This document shows, piece by piece, positions 1 through 10,164 of a DNA stretch of 64,000 bases. A program made the position numbers and the translations under genes. Each line of letters opens with the position of its first letter. Within the stretch, counting starts at the first letter, position 1. Under the pieces are notes generated by a model. That model was not told the origin of the DNA, made no database searches, and worked only from the letters and a program-made list of their open reading frames with translations. This stretch comes from Opeltia flavorubescens (Eukaryota; Ascomycota; Lecanoromycetes; Teloschistales; Teloschistaceae): positions 310,001 through 374,000 of the forward strand of contig KE546979.1 in assembly GCA_000442125.1 (NCBI GenBank). The letters are read 5' to 3'.

Positions 1-689
1 AATCCCTCCGGGCCGGTCATATCTCGAAGCCACTGACCGGATGTGACGGCCTTGAGATCGTCCACAAACCCACGTAATCGTATCCAGCGATCCTGGCTGA
101 GCAGAATCAAGAGATCGCCACGCACTCCCGGTTCCGAGGCGCCTTTCCATCCAATGCGGCTTCGCCTTTTGATAACAATGACATTACATATACGTGCGAA
201 GATTAGCATACATAGAACCCCCAGCGCCCACCAGTCGTGAATCAAGCAGACAAGCACAATAGACACCACAGTCATCAATGAACCAAGAACATAGAGGGTC
301 AGCGACATGTTTCCCGGACTCTCAAGTAATGCCATGTATTTTAACCACAAATCCGGAGGTTCGGGGTCAACAACTACATTGACGAGATGGCCTGATACGC
401 CCATAGCCTGCATGTTACACACCGTAGCCTCATTTTCGACACGGAATACGTACCCGGTGGTCAGCGCACCAGTGGGTGGATATTCGGCGCCATTGAGTTC
501 CGGTGCGGCCTGCTGCCGATGGATGCCTGGGGCAAGGAAGAGGACATCGATGATTGATGCGGAGCCCGTGATCGTAGTCCAGCGGGCTATGGAGCGTAAG
601 TCTGCGAGTGCTAATAGGCCAGCTGCTTCGAGTTTGATGTTCCCAAGGTGAAGTGAGGTATTGCGAAAAGTGATGTTACGAACGTCCAT
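1..689 (-). CDS. Uncharacterised fungal membrane protein, C-terminus outside window
   Basis: Read on the minus strand from the ATG at 687-689, the frame stays open to the left edge of the window, giving 229 residues without a stop. The first 125 residues are soluble and carry no motif I recognise. Two hydrophobic segments follow (about residues 128-150 and 153-173), separated by a short His-Asp-Trp-Trp turn. A basic stretch (IKRRSR) comes next, suggesting a hairpin in a membrane with a cytoplasmic loop, and then a charged region ending in VTSGQWLRD. Codon use looks like real coding sequence and the frame has no break. Many fungal genomes carry proteins of this general layout without a known role; I cannot name a function. 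The 3' part lies outside the window, so length and further membrane segments are unknown. Confidence 0.75.
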   Translation of the reverse strand, partial: MDVRNITFRNTSLHLGNIKLEAAGLLALADLRSIARWTTITGSASIIDVLFLAPGIHRQQAAPELNGAEYPPTGALTTGYVFRVENEATVCNMQAMGVSGHLVNVVVDPEPPDLWLKYMALLESPGNMSLTLYVLGSLMTVVSIVLVCLIHDWWALGVLCMLIFARICNVIVIKRRSRIGWKGASEPGVRGDLLILLSQDRWIRLRGFVDDLKAVTSGQWLRDMTGPEG

Positions 690-1440
690 TGCGTCTTTCG
701 TTTTTCTGAGATAGTATTAGGCAAGGAGGTCAAGGTAAGATTGTCCGGATATAGCACGTGGTAATAAATAGCTTCTATTCATTGAAAATAGTGTGTCGGT
801 TCCATTCGGAAGTGTGCGTCTGCTCACGCGGCTTAAGGTCTGAACTGAATGTCACAAGAAGGCACGTTTGATTTGGTGCAAAGTAAATGATGGCGTTTGC
901 GGAGATCCTCGGCTACACCTTCCTTATCAACATATCTTCAGTGGGCCTGGCGCCTCTCTAGATTTGAGCACTCCATTTACAATAGTTCAAGGCACCTTTT
1001 GCAGTCCCTTGAATAGAATAATTGTAGATCTGTCAGCGTTGTACAATGCATAGCCACAGCGATTCGAAGCAAGGTACGAGGTACACGTATTTTCAAGCCC
1101 ATACATTCGCTCAATCTGGTTTCCACAGAAGACGGGCTTTCAAGGAATGTAGATTATATCATCTTTCTCTTCTCTACGTCTCATTATCCGGATAATGGGT
1201 ACTCAAGTGTCTGCGATGTAAGCCTCAAAGGGGCCAAACGAAGACTTGAATGGCTAGTTCAAGCGAGCTATCCAGGACTTGCAGTACTCGAAATCAGATG
1301 GATACATCTTACCTGCAGTGTGAAAGTTCTGACTATTAGACCTCTTGACTCTAGGATTGGACAGACTGGATCTTGATCTGCACATGATTTCAATGGACTA
1401 TATACCTCCATACTATACCATACCCCACGTCTGGAGAAGC
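690..1440. other. Intergenic stretch without a supported gene
   Basis: The left part is the upstream region of the minus-strand membrane protein gene. The rest shows only short frames in all directions and leads into the HET-domain relic. No repeat, RNA gene or clear promoter element was recognised. Confidence 0.5.
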
Positions 1441-1479
1441 TTGGAGTTCAGCACAGAGATTGCTCAGTTAGAGGCAAAG

Positions 1480-2000
1480 CTTTTTAGTGACTAGAGAGCC
1501 CGAAATTAACTCATACAGATGTTGCTTTGTATTTAGAACAGAGCTCTACAGAATTGCGGATTGATGCTATATGTATTAATCAACCTCTACCACAAGAGAA
1601 GAATAGTCAGGTCGGCACGGCGCATGAGATTTATGAGATGGTAAACGCGACCACGGTGGCTTGGCCCCGAAGGTCTCAAAAATGTGAGGAGATTGGCTAA
1701 TTATCTTAATGACAATGAATGGTGAGCTGTAGATGTAGCTGACTTTCCACGAAGTGAGAAAGGGTTATCCACGTTTCGTTCTTTGTTTGGCCCTGTATAG
1801 TTTGGCCTTGGCTCACTCTCCAACCCGTTTATTCTATTGCTATGCGAAGTCTATTCTTCCACCCCTGGTAGAGAAGGTATGGACCATTGAAGAAGCCACT
1901 GCAGAAGAAGGTCAATTTGATCTGTGGTTCGAGCCCAGTATCCTGGGAGCAACGAGATTTAATGATATATGTCCTTTGATACAGAAGATAGTTCGCCTCA
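1480..2000 (+). pseudogene. Decayed HET-domain (heterokaryon incompatibility) gene
   Basis: Two separate islands of HET-domain signature sequence lie in the right order on the plus strand. Near 1556-1640 one frame reads LRIDAICINQ followed by QEKNSQV and a downstream EIY, the classic core of the HET domain (consensus WIDAICINQ..E...QV..M..IY). Near 1850-1910 another frame reads EKVWTIEEAT, matching the later W.RVWTIQEA block. A weaker match to the preceding VTRNL block lies near 1487. The islands are in different frames with stops between them, so the gene is broken in several places. HET proteins trigger cell death when genetically different hyphae fuse; this copy is a fossil. The limits given are those of the recognisable blocks only; the original gene was certainly longer. 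Confidence 0.75.
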
Positions 2001-2452
2001 AATGTCGATCACATGCCCTTTATCCAGGAGATCATCCAGTAGTACACCGGCATGGCTGTACATCGGAATGCGGCGCAAAACCTTCAAGGCGGTTCACGGT
2101 TAAAGTCGGTCTTGGTCAGGCATTGTCATAGGTCCATTACTATGGGTTTTAATGCTCCGATGCCTCTGACTGTGTCCATGGACTGTTGGGCATGGTCAAT
2201 GGCATTGGCGAGACATATATTTTAGGATTAATGGAAGGGTTGTCTCAGCATTCGCGACTACGCAAGTTTTTATTCGGTTGGGAAGGAGCACGGGACTCGC
2301 TTTTTTCCCGGAAGCATGAGTGTCTATCTTAATGTACAAAAGTTTCTGGTGTAAGAGTCCAAGAATTGCCTGTAGAAGGATCTCACGATGTCTACCTGGC
2401 GCTCTTCCTTACCCCATTGGTGAATCATCCACACGCCTGCATAGAAACAGGC

Positions 2453-3918
2453 TTACTCGAGTCTTGCCAGATCGTTCAAAAGAAGGCTGACCATACCGCT
2501 GTGAGGTCGTTCATCATCCATATTCCAACCTCCACCGACATCATGTTTCTTCTTCCTTGCCAATTGGAGAAGTTCGTTCTGAACACTGCCATCAGCGTAT
2601 ACGCCCAGATATATCCAAAATGAAATACTTACCAAGGTTGTATAGCGGTCCTCGATCTCATGGGCTTCAAGCGGCCTGGCTTTACTCAATTGCATCTGCA
2701 GACGGAGTCTGTCAGTAATGACATTTATTGTGACGGATTTCTTAAAGGACTTCTAGTGAGCAGGGGAGGTTTTGAGAAATATACGTACCAGGACCTCACG
2801 CTTCTCCATCAATAAGGACTCTTCCAACTGTCGTCGTTATTAGCTTCCTGGAATTGTCGGGATTTGGGGATGACGAATACCGTCAACTCCGATGATGTAG
2901 TCTGCTCATCATTAGGTAGAGACTCTATTCCGACGCCATTGAGACTACCAACACCGGGTTCCGATGGTGATGGAGTGGTATCATGTTGATTCAGAGCCGT
3001 CACAAAGCTCTGCAGAGAAGTATCACTAGAGCTGCTAGACGCCCGACTGCTCAATGATTGACGGCGTGAATGTGGAGTTATGCCGCGATTCTCTCGATCT
3101 GCTTCGTAAATTGAAGGGCTGCTATGAGTCTGCTCGTTGGTGTCGAGACCGCTTGCGCGTGGATTACCATTATTCATTAAGAGGGATGGCAGGACCCGTT
3201 GTGCATCCGTAGACGAGCCTGCAGATGTTGAGCTTCGATCTGCTAGTTGAGTTTGACCACTAAGATTTCCGTTACTGAACGTGTCTGATAAGGCTGCTGC
3301 TACTGATGATCCAATTGACAGATCGTCATCGGCTGGGAGTCCAGATCTTCGTGAACGTGTTGACAAGGCTGGGGGCGCCGGTTCGTCCACAGTATCTGAA
3401 GTCCCATTGTGCATGCGACTGTCGCCGGCTTCAATCAACAAAGTTTTCTCACTAGTCCCCTGCCCGTGTGAATCTAGTGAGCGCTTTCCGGTCAGTCTAC
3501 TACCCCGTATGCCGCCCCATGCGCCAATCACCGGCTTGGCGATTGGCAATGAATCTCGCCCTTTCTCATGCCCCAGCCAGAGAAAGTAAGGGCTTCCGCT
3601 GCCACATTTTGGTCTTTTGCAAAAGACTCTTTCCCTTCCGTGTACGGTGCCTACCAAGTAGGTCCATCTTGTATTCCAATCCCAAATTCGGCGTTCGATG
3701 ATCATTGTCTCTTCAGTTCGGATGCCATGGCGGTCGACAAGCAACACCTTGCGAACTCGGTCATCTCGATTACGTTGTCGCCATACGACAAAGGGTGGGC
3801 GTTCGTCACCGTAGTAATCGTGTTCTTCAGCGAGGAAATCTGCGAGTGACATTGTTTCTTTCGACGAATTCAATGGAGTATTGGGAACGGTACCGAGAGT
3901 AAATGCCGGTTGATCCAT
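2453..3918 (-). CDS. Unrecognised family, gene A (ERPPF / SPYFxWLG motifs), 4 exons
   Basis: Proposed minus-strand model: exons 3918-2881, 2827-2789, 2695-2633 and 2578-2453, all joined in phase 0, giving 421 residues. Introns are 53, 93 and 54 nt. The first has a GCTAATAAC branch site 8-16 nt before its acceptor; the others have GTACGT and GTAAGT donors. Without splicing, exon 1 runs on to a stop at 2809. The start was set at the first ATG (MDQPAF), because the paralogue gene B also begins MDQ. Residues 38-43 (DERPPF) and 109-120 (SPYFLWLGHEKG) bracket a conserved 110-residue region. Residues about 190-330 are Ser/Thr-rich and probably disordered. The C-terminal exons encode charged helices (LEESLLMEKREVL, then NELLQLARKKK). 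I do not recognise the family and infer no enzyme activity. Exon 3 has no counterpart in gene B, so it is the least certain part of the model. Confidence 0.62.
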
Positions 3919-4508
3919 AGTAAGGTTTGTTGAGCTTTCGGAATAAACTCGTAAGGTAGGTGATGTGATTTTGCAAGGTCCAAACTTGAGTTGCAAATAG
4001 TAGACTAAATTGAGAGCAGACTCAAGACGATGAGATATTTATTGGAGACGCCATAGCCAGTGAAATGTTTTATGACCTTGAAAGTATGGTGAAGTTGTCT
4101 GGGGTGTGAAGTGAATCTGGACGCGTATTGCTAGGCGCGTAGTCTCCCACTTTCGTAACCATCATTGTGTGCTCAAGTAGTGAGAAAATGGTAGAATGAC
4201 ATGCTGCTGAAGGCTAAGATGAATATCAACATCAGGACTATGCCAACATCTACACCCTAAACATCACACATGGTTTTAGAGTCAACAAACAACTTCTATT
4301 GCTTTGGCTCTGCCACCACGAGAAATGCTAACATGCATTTGTTGATAGGGTCTATGCTCGCGTGGTTTTACTCCTAAAGCGGTCGAAAACCTTACGTAGA
4401 CCAGACCTTATCGCCTGAGCCACCGCCTCGTCTCTCAGTAGCCAGCTCATGGATCCCGGAACGTAGCAGCTGCCTGCACAGACTAATGTACAAAGACAAG
4501 TCCTGTTG
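3919..4508. other. Upstream region of gene A, no gene seen
   Basis: About 590 bp between the start of gene A and the relic of its third family member. It should contain the gene A promoter. I see no long frame, repeat or distinct element. Confidence 0.5.
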
Positions 4509-4556
4509 TCAATTCTCCGCCTTTGATTTCTATTCTTCGATCTATAGAAGCTTATC
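4509..4556 (-). pseudogene. Relic of the last exon of a third A/B-family gene
   Basis: On the minus strand this 48-nt stretch, preceded by an acceptor-like GTGCACAG, aligns without gaps to the last exon of gene B (8509-8556). Similarity continues a little into the intron, over 4508-4571 versus 8508-8571. Both end in AATTGA. By eye about 50 of 64 positions match. Most differences are C/T or A/G transitions, and two of them turn Gln codons into stops. This is a host gene relic and the changes look RIP-like. No other part of the third copy could be recognised; the sequence upstream of it on the minus strand is now the 5' region of the kinase-like gene. Confidence 0.7.
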
Positions 4557-4689
4557 CTGTGCACCTAATCAACACATATACTCTACTACGTACAGGCACT
4601 CAAAATCACACTGGCAACCCAAGCAAACCCTCATCTCTTATAGAAGAAGCAAACGAAAATTCTCGAGACACGACCTGCTGCTTTTCAGA

Positions 4690-5733
4690 ATGACAATGAG
4701 CCAAACGGTGCCCGAGGATCGATTGACACAGGAGGTGCGCCGCTTGAGAGAAGACTACCAAAGAAAGCGGGATGAGACCAATCTCCTCATCTCGGCCGGT
4801 CCATCAATCGTCGATCTCAGCCTGGACTGGATGAACGGCGTTGTCTACTACACTTACTGGTACGAGCATGAGGATGGTGGGAAAGACTTGAACAGCAAAG
4901 ACGGGGCCTCTCAAGACCGTTACCAATGCATCCGTCTGGCCGACGAACCGGGCACCCTTTCTGGTGACATCCTACGCCTTGAGAAGAATCTGCCGGCCTG
5001 GGTCTTGAAGGACAATTATGAGATCGTAGGCGACCAGATCCGCTCGCTCGACACAGTTCCCGCTCTTCCCGACCCAGTAGATGACTCTGAGGATCTCGGT
5101 CCGCTTCTTGATTCGCTCTCGGTTGTAGAGCCTGAGCCTGGAAAGCACTTCGTTAAGACCGGCAAGTACAAGAGCGAGATCCGAAACCTGCTGAAGTCTC
5201 AGAGCGGATCCTGCCCCGGAACCCCCAAATCCCAGAATATCATCCAGCTGCTCGGAAAGTCACCGGATAGAAAGCTGGTCTTTGAGAAATTCGAATCTCG
5301 CTACGTCTTGGCCTTCCTCAAGTCTCTCAAACAATACAAGACTTGGATTCTACAGGTAATATCCGGGCTAATAACCCTTCACTTACTTGGGATCGTTCAT
5401 CGAGATCTTCGCATTGACTTCCTAGTCTTCTCTGCCGACGGTTCCAGAGTGCTCATCATCGACCTCGAAAGCCGCTGGGGAAACCGGCTGGCGCCCGAGG
5501 TATCCCGCGAACCATCCCTCGATGCCGGTTGGACGGAGAAGTCGGATATCTACGACTTGTGTTATCTCATCAAAGGCATGGTCTACGGCAACGCCCCAAC
5601 AACGAACGCTGTAAACTGGGTCGTTCCTTCTCCCTTAGACGCTATTGTGGAGGCTTGCATACACAATGATCCTGAACAGCGGCCAGGCTTGAATGACCTG
5701 TATACTATGGTTGATGATATCGAGATCCTATAG
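4690..5733 (+). CDS. Protein-kinase-like protein with altered catalytic loop
   Basis: The 347-residue product has an N-terminal charged helix (residues 10-30), a middle region of unclear fold and a C-terminal kinase-like lobe. The lobe shows GIVHRDLRIDFLVF (catalytic loop, HRD at 237-239), IIDLESRWGNRLAPE (residues 256-270: metal-site Asp in DLE instead of DFG, then APE), SDIYDLCYLIKGMVYG and the terminal EQRPGLNDL block. Fungal relatives I recall read HRDLRIDN at the catalytic loop. Here the Asn is Phe (residue 244), and no glycine-rich loop is evident, so this is probably a pseudokinase or a severely divergent kinase. The frame is open back to 4486, but I chose the ATG at 4690 because the earlier part overlaps the antisense relic at 4509-4556. 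Substrate and pathway are unknown. Confidence 0.72.
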   Translation: MTMSQTVPEDRLTQEVRRLREDYQRKRDETNLLISAGPSIVDLSLDWMNGVVYYTYWYEHEDGGKDLNSKDGASQDRYQCIRLADEPGTLSGDILRLEKNLPAWVLKDNYEIVGDQIRSLDTVPALPDPVDDSEDLGPLLDSLSVVEPEPGKHFVKTGKYKSEIRNLLKSQSGSCPGTPKSQNIIQLLGKSPDRKLVFEKFESRYVLAFLKSLKQYKTWILQVISGLITLHLLGIVHRDLRIDFLVFSADGSRVLIIDLESRWGNRLAPEVSREPSLDAGWTEKSDIYDLCYLIKGMVYGNAPTTNAVNWVVPSPLDAIVEACIHNDPEQRPGLNDLYTMVDDIEIL

Positions 5734-6056
5734 TCATTCTTCACCATGCGAAGGATTCACCAGTATCTTTGACTGGCAGTCATCTAGTATTAACTCTACG
5801 TTCAAGCACGCAAATGACGTGCCAGACTTTTCCGGCTCACATCGCCACACCAGATGCGCCTTACAAGTTAAAGGCTCCACGTGCAGGAGAGAATGCTGAG
5901 CTCTGCAATCAGACATTCGTTGCCAAACTCAAACTACTTATTCCCAAATTATCTACTACTCCTCGTACCTAGAAGCTCGATGATAATATTGTTCTATTCC
6001 TCCAATGTTGCCACAGGACCTACAGACACGGTACTGATATCCTTAGGCAGGCTTTA

Positions 6057-6431
6057 ATGGATCTCGCGAATCTCTGGAAGGATCTGACACTGGCTTATTC
6101 ATATCCATACCCCCTACCAACATTAGGGGAATGGCTTGCCCATCGTGAGGAATACAAAGCCCTCGAGATTGTGCAAGAACTGCAGATATTCGTGGTGAGC
6201 CGCCTGGAAATTGTCTCTGACGGTTGGGTTCCAACAGACGCCTGGAAAGAGACACTGGAGGATCATATGAAGTTCATATGAAATTCGACAACAAGTTCCT
6301 GGAATATATGAACGAGAAAGCATCGGGGAAAATCTGGCCGTCTGACAAGCCATGTTCGAATTTAGCCGTCCGAGTGGAAGATGTCAGAGAGGCTGTGCTT
6401 GCTGCTGATTGGTGCCCACTAAGTCGTGCTT
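6057..6431 (+). pseudogene. Coding relic of unknown identity, two overlapping frames
   Basis: Two frames with protein-like composition follow each other: 6057-6281, rich in aromatic and acidic residues (LWKDLTLAYSYP, GEWLAHREEYKALEI), and then a frame reading KFDNKFLEYMNEKASG up to about 6430. They meet at an 11-bp imperfect tandem duplication (CATATGAAGTT at 6264-6274, CATATGAAATT at 6275-6285) that changes frame. This suggests a host gene damaged by slippage. A further open stretch (6480-6660) may belong to it. No family was recognised, and the 5' end is not defined. Confidence 0.35.
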
Positions 6432-8508
6432 AAGTCCATTGCGGATATCCAAGTGGAAGCTCTGCCGAAAGACTGAATTCGTGGTTTCTCGGGTCACCCC
6501 CAACACCATACAGCTTAAGAGCAATACATATGTCAGCTATCCTTTCGACCGAATAGATAAAGACCATGCTAAAATCTACCTTCCTGCTACTGCGTATCCC
6601 ATACCCTGCTACTCATGGCATCAAAAAGCTTGGCGCACATCATCTGTGCTTCTTCTTAGATGAATATATCGATAGATCGAGTTCCTGGAAGCCTTAAATA
6701 CATGTCTGATAGACTGGTAACCTTGTCGACTACGAGCCTGTATAGTGGATAGAGAATGAGACGAAGGCGAGATAATCGTGGTAGCCCCTATTTTTAGTGC
6801 TATAGCAAGGGATGGGATACCTTTGCTACCATACTCGTCATGACTGTCAAGCGAACAGGGCAGCTACCACTGATGAAATCTTGTACCATTTTTCCGAGAA
6901 TGACTGCTCTGAAAAGCCAAAATCCGCCGCCCCTGGCAGCATTCAGGATGACGCTAACAGCCAGCTTACCTTTGTTGGGAAGTCCTCAGGGAATTGGCTT
7001 ATGATAACATCTGATGAGCTCTAGCAGACTCTCAAGGGCTTCCGAGCTTCTCACGAGTCTGAAGGACTCGAAGGAAAAAGCATTGGATGAAACCATGCAA
7101 GCCTAAAGAAAACACAAATTCTCGTACCCATGTACCTGCCATACGTCTATAGGGGATGGTGAGGAAGAGCTCCCAATGAAAAAGGTAGCTTGATCTCGTG
7201 CTTGTCAAAGACTGGTAACCTCTAGCGTTTTAGAATCAGCGAGGATCTGATAATCACAGACTAATTGCACGCTGCCTCTCCATGCTGGAAGGTATACCAA
7301 GACTACCTGGAAATGTTCAATTTGCAATAATTTTCTCAACTTCAGAGCGTAGAGGCTAGCTAAGCCGATCTGGATTGTGTATGCGATAAAAACTTTGGCA
7401 TACTGCCACCTCAAAGAATTGGATTTCTGTGGCCGCTGTTGGACTTCCACTAGAAGCTGCAACGAAGACATGGTACGCCACAGAAAAATAAGACATAGAG
7501 TTGGGTGGAGTCAGATATCCCCAAGCTGGGCAGATTTGGAGAACAGAGAACGTCGCTTTCGAGGGCACAGGCTTGAATCACCATCACGCAGTGTGGACCG
7601 ATGAATTTTTCATGGTCCTGGATTGTTGATCCCCTTTCTTGAGGCATGACCTCTGTCCAAAAGTAATAGTGCATATCGAGACTTCGGCATAATCTAATTA
7701 CCATGCCCCCTAAGCAGGCTATGAGATACGACCCCTAGAGAACGCTATGTCCCGAAAGGTACTCCCATATAATAGGTGAACGGTAACATCATTGCCGAGC
7801 TCAGCAGACTCAGTTCAGTGCTCAAATCCAATCCATCAAGGAAACATCCCTGGACCGGATACCCCAATTATAGAGATGGATGAAACAGAAGCCCAACGAA
7901 ATTTCAGAATCTCAATCCATTCTGCAGATTCATCATATAGCGAGGTCTCTATCTAAATTTCTCGTCGCTCGCTTCAATAATCGTAAATCTCCCGACTATC
8001 TTGATCCACACCCATGCCTATGTACATTCCTACCTTTGCCCAAAAAATCATAATAAACCAACCTAAAATAAAAGCTGGCCTATATCCAACCCCGGTTCTG
8101 TTTCACACCTACACACTGTGTCCATCCACATAATGAAACAACTCTCTCCCCAATGGCAAAATTAGGTGCACGTCATATGAATCCAGGCTTCCGATCAGAT
8201 TTGTGATTTGGTCTAATCCACGGAAACTAATTATTGTCGCTATTTGCGTAAATTACACGCACTATGTGCACAAGCAGCATCTTACACGAGTGCTCTTGCC
8301 ACTTGGGCGGCATCGCTTCCTAATCTTGTAAGAATTGTTCCCTATACCATGCCTCTGTACCTTGCATTCCAGCTAGTACCAATATGGCTCGATTTGGTTA
8401 AGGTTCGGAGGATTCCCAGGCCATGGTCTATTGTAGCGGGTCAGCGAGTGCAAGAGATGGAGCAGCAGATATCTGCGTGGATAGACGGACAAAGGTTAAT
8501 CCCTCTAG
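6432..8508. other. Intergenic stretch, 2.1 kb, no supported gene
   Basis: Only short overlapping frames on both strands with no family resemblance. I looked for another copy of the SPYFxWLG region of the A/B family and found none. A few open pieces near 6480-6660 may continue the preceding relic. Confidence 0.5.
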
Positions 8509-9487
8509 TCAATTGCCCGCCTTTGATTTCTGTTCTTCGATTTGAAGGAGCTCATCCTGTGTATCCGATCAGTCTATCTGGTTGGCTGACTTCCACCCGC
8601 TTTAGCAGACTTACAAGAATCTTCAGCTTCTCGTTAAGGATGCGCTCGCGGGTCTACCAAAGATTAGCTTCGAGCGTGCAGGTACAAGGATATATCATGA
8701 CTGACCGTGAGGCTACCCTTGGCTGTCTGATCATATTCCTCTTTCGGCGCGGAGGTTGCTTGACTCGAAGCCTGTGGAGCAGAGAAATCGGTGGATCGAT
8801 CTAGGGTGGACTAAAGATTTATATTAAATCTATGTTGTTTGGACGGGCTTGGGTGACATATCATACTAGCGTGGATCTGATGGTAGAAGCACGAGCTTCA
8901 CGGCGTGCCATTCGGGCGTCAGTGTCCCGATGCACTTCCGTATCCATCTCTGATTTGACTGATCGCCTAGCCCGTTTCTGCCGAGGTCCAGTGGCCACAG
9001 GTTCCAGTACTCGTTTAACGGCAGTGGCTGATGCATAAGGATTCCGAAATGCGTCTTCATCTATCTCTTGAACAGACAGAGACTCATCGCTCAAGTCGGA
9101 GTCTGTCGTATCAGCTGGATCCGTCGAGGCACCCTTGAGCCATTGACCGGAGCCCCACGCCACAGGTTGATGACCAAGGCCTTTCCCAACACCTAGCCAC
9201 GAAAAATAGGGCGAATAACGACCGTTTTTGTGCTGGACGATAGTATACTTGCCATTGTCCTCAAGAACCCAGAATGCGTATTTGTTGTCCCACTTGAAGG
9301 CCGTAATGATGCCATATCTCGCCTCATTCGTATTTGAAGGATACCTGCTCTTGGAATTGGGAATAATAACGCGTCTTGAGTGATTAACCATAGTTCCTGC
9401 CGATACCTGGGTAAAAGGAGGCCTCTCACCCGCGCCAAAGTGTCGGCGTGCTTCTTGGAGTAATGGTAGGCTCTCTACTTGATCCAT
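8509..9487 (-). CDS. Unrecognised family, gene B (paralogue of gene A), 3 exons
   Basis: Proposed minus-strand model: exons 9487-8867, 8653-8615 and 8556-8509, phase 0 throughout, 235 residues. Introns are 213 nt (GTATGA donor, GGTAG acceptor with GCTAATC upstream) and 58 nt (GTAAGT donor, ACACAG acceptor). The conserved region matches gene A: GERPPF (20-25), an aromatic middle (YAFWVLEDNGKYTI), then YSPYFSWLGVGKG (91-103) and a following Trp-Gly. Exon 2 is 39 nt exactly as in gene A (TRERILNEKLKIL against LEESLLMEKREVL), and the last exon starts DELLQI against NELLQL. Residues 169-178 (RQKRARRSVK) look like a nuclear localisation signal, so a nuclear role is possible. Without splicing, exon 1 ends at a stop at 8861. 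An in-frame upstream ATG at 9604 would add 39 residues; I preferred the MDQ start shared with gene A. Function unknown. Confidence 0.62.
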
Positions 9488-9604
9488 GTTGGTTTCTCTA
9501 CGCTGTATGAGAATTGATGCTGTGCAAAACGGTGAATTGTTAGTAGCTGGGTCAGAGCTAATTTGATCTGACTGGGAAGATCCATTACCTAGAACTCTAG
9601 CCAT

Positions 9605-10164
9605 TCTTCTACCGCGAGATGATAGCTGAGACAGTGAACGTGAGTCTTTTGCAGGGTTGCAAAGAGATGAAGTATGATGAAAGGTTTTGTAGATGATTGA
9701 TGGGAAATACCGAGGTAAAATTCATATCCCAGATAAATATCTGGATGATGAAACCGTCTTGATGTCACTTTCAATGAACGTTGATATCGAATTGGCCAAA
9801 GAACAACGTAATTTCAATTTCCTAGCCATACCTAGGGAGATGATCAAGAACACGGAATGGTGGAGCAGATATCGAATTATACAAGTAAGAGAGTAGATAC
9901 CCCCGAGCACCGATAATCGAATGTGATACTACTTTACACATTGAGATACATTAGTAGCAAACTTGACTTTGCGTCGCGTTTCAAGGACTACCCGCTTACA
10001 TGGGTTGCTGATCGCTCGGGGTGAGAGTCGTGAGTTTCATACCAGGGAAATTCGAGATACCATGTTTCCTGCTACGTGATTGAAAGGAAATGCTGCTGGA
10101 CTTTGGTGGCAACAAGCTACTCCTCAAACTTCTTGCGCCTCCTACGTGACATATCTGAGCATTT
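9605..10164. other. Intergenic between gene B and epoxide hydrolase
   Basis: Holds the upstream region of gene B and the 3' flank of the epoxide hydrolase gene. A 67-codon frame at 9693-9896 has no recognisable features and is not called. Confidence 0.5.

Noticed and set aside
1926-1936. GGTTCGAGCCC, resembling the B box of a tRNA gene
   Set aside because: No pairing T-stem, no A box at the right distance and no cloverleaf; it lies in the HET relic.
4486-4689. Longer N-terminus for the kinase-like protein
   Set aside because: In frame but overlaps the antisense last-exon relic and has no kinase or targeting features; the ATG at 4690 is preferred.
8244-8804. 186-codon plus-strand open frame
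   Set aside because: Begins at a TTG, lies antisense to the spliced 3' exons of gene B and has no domain; regarded as a shadow.
9693-9896. 67-codon plus-strand frame with fairly balanced composition
   Set aside because: No homology recalled, lies in the gene B upstream region and lacks supporting signals.
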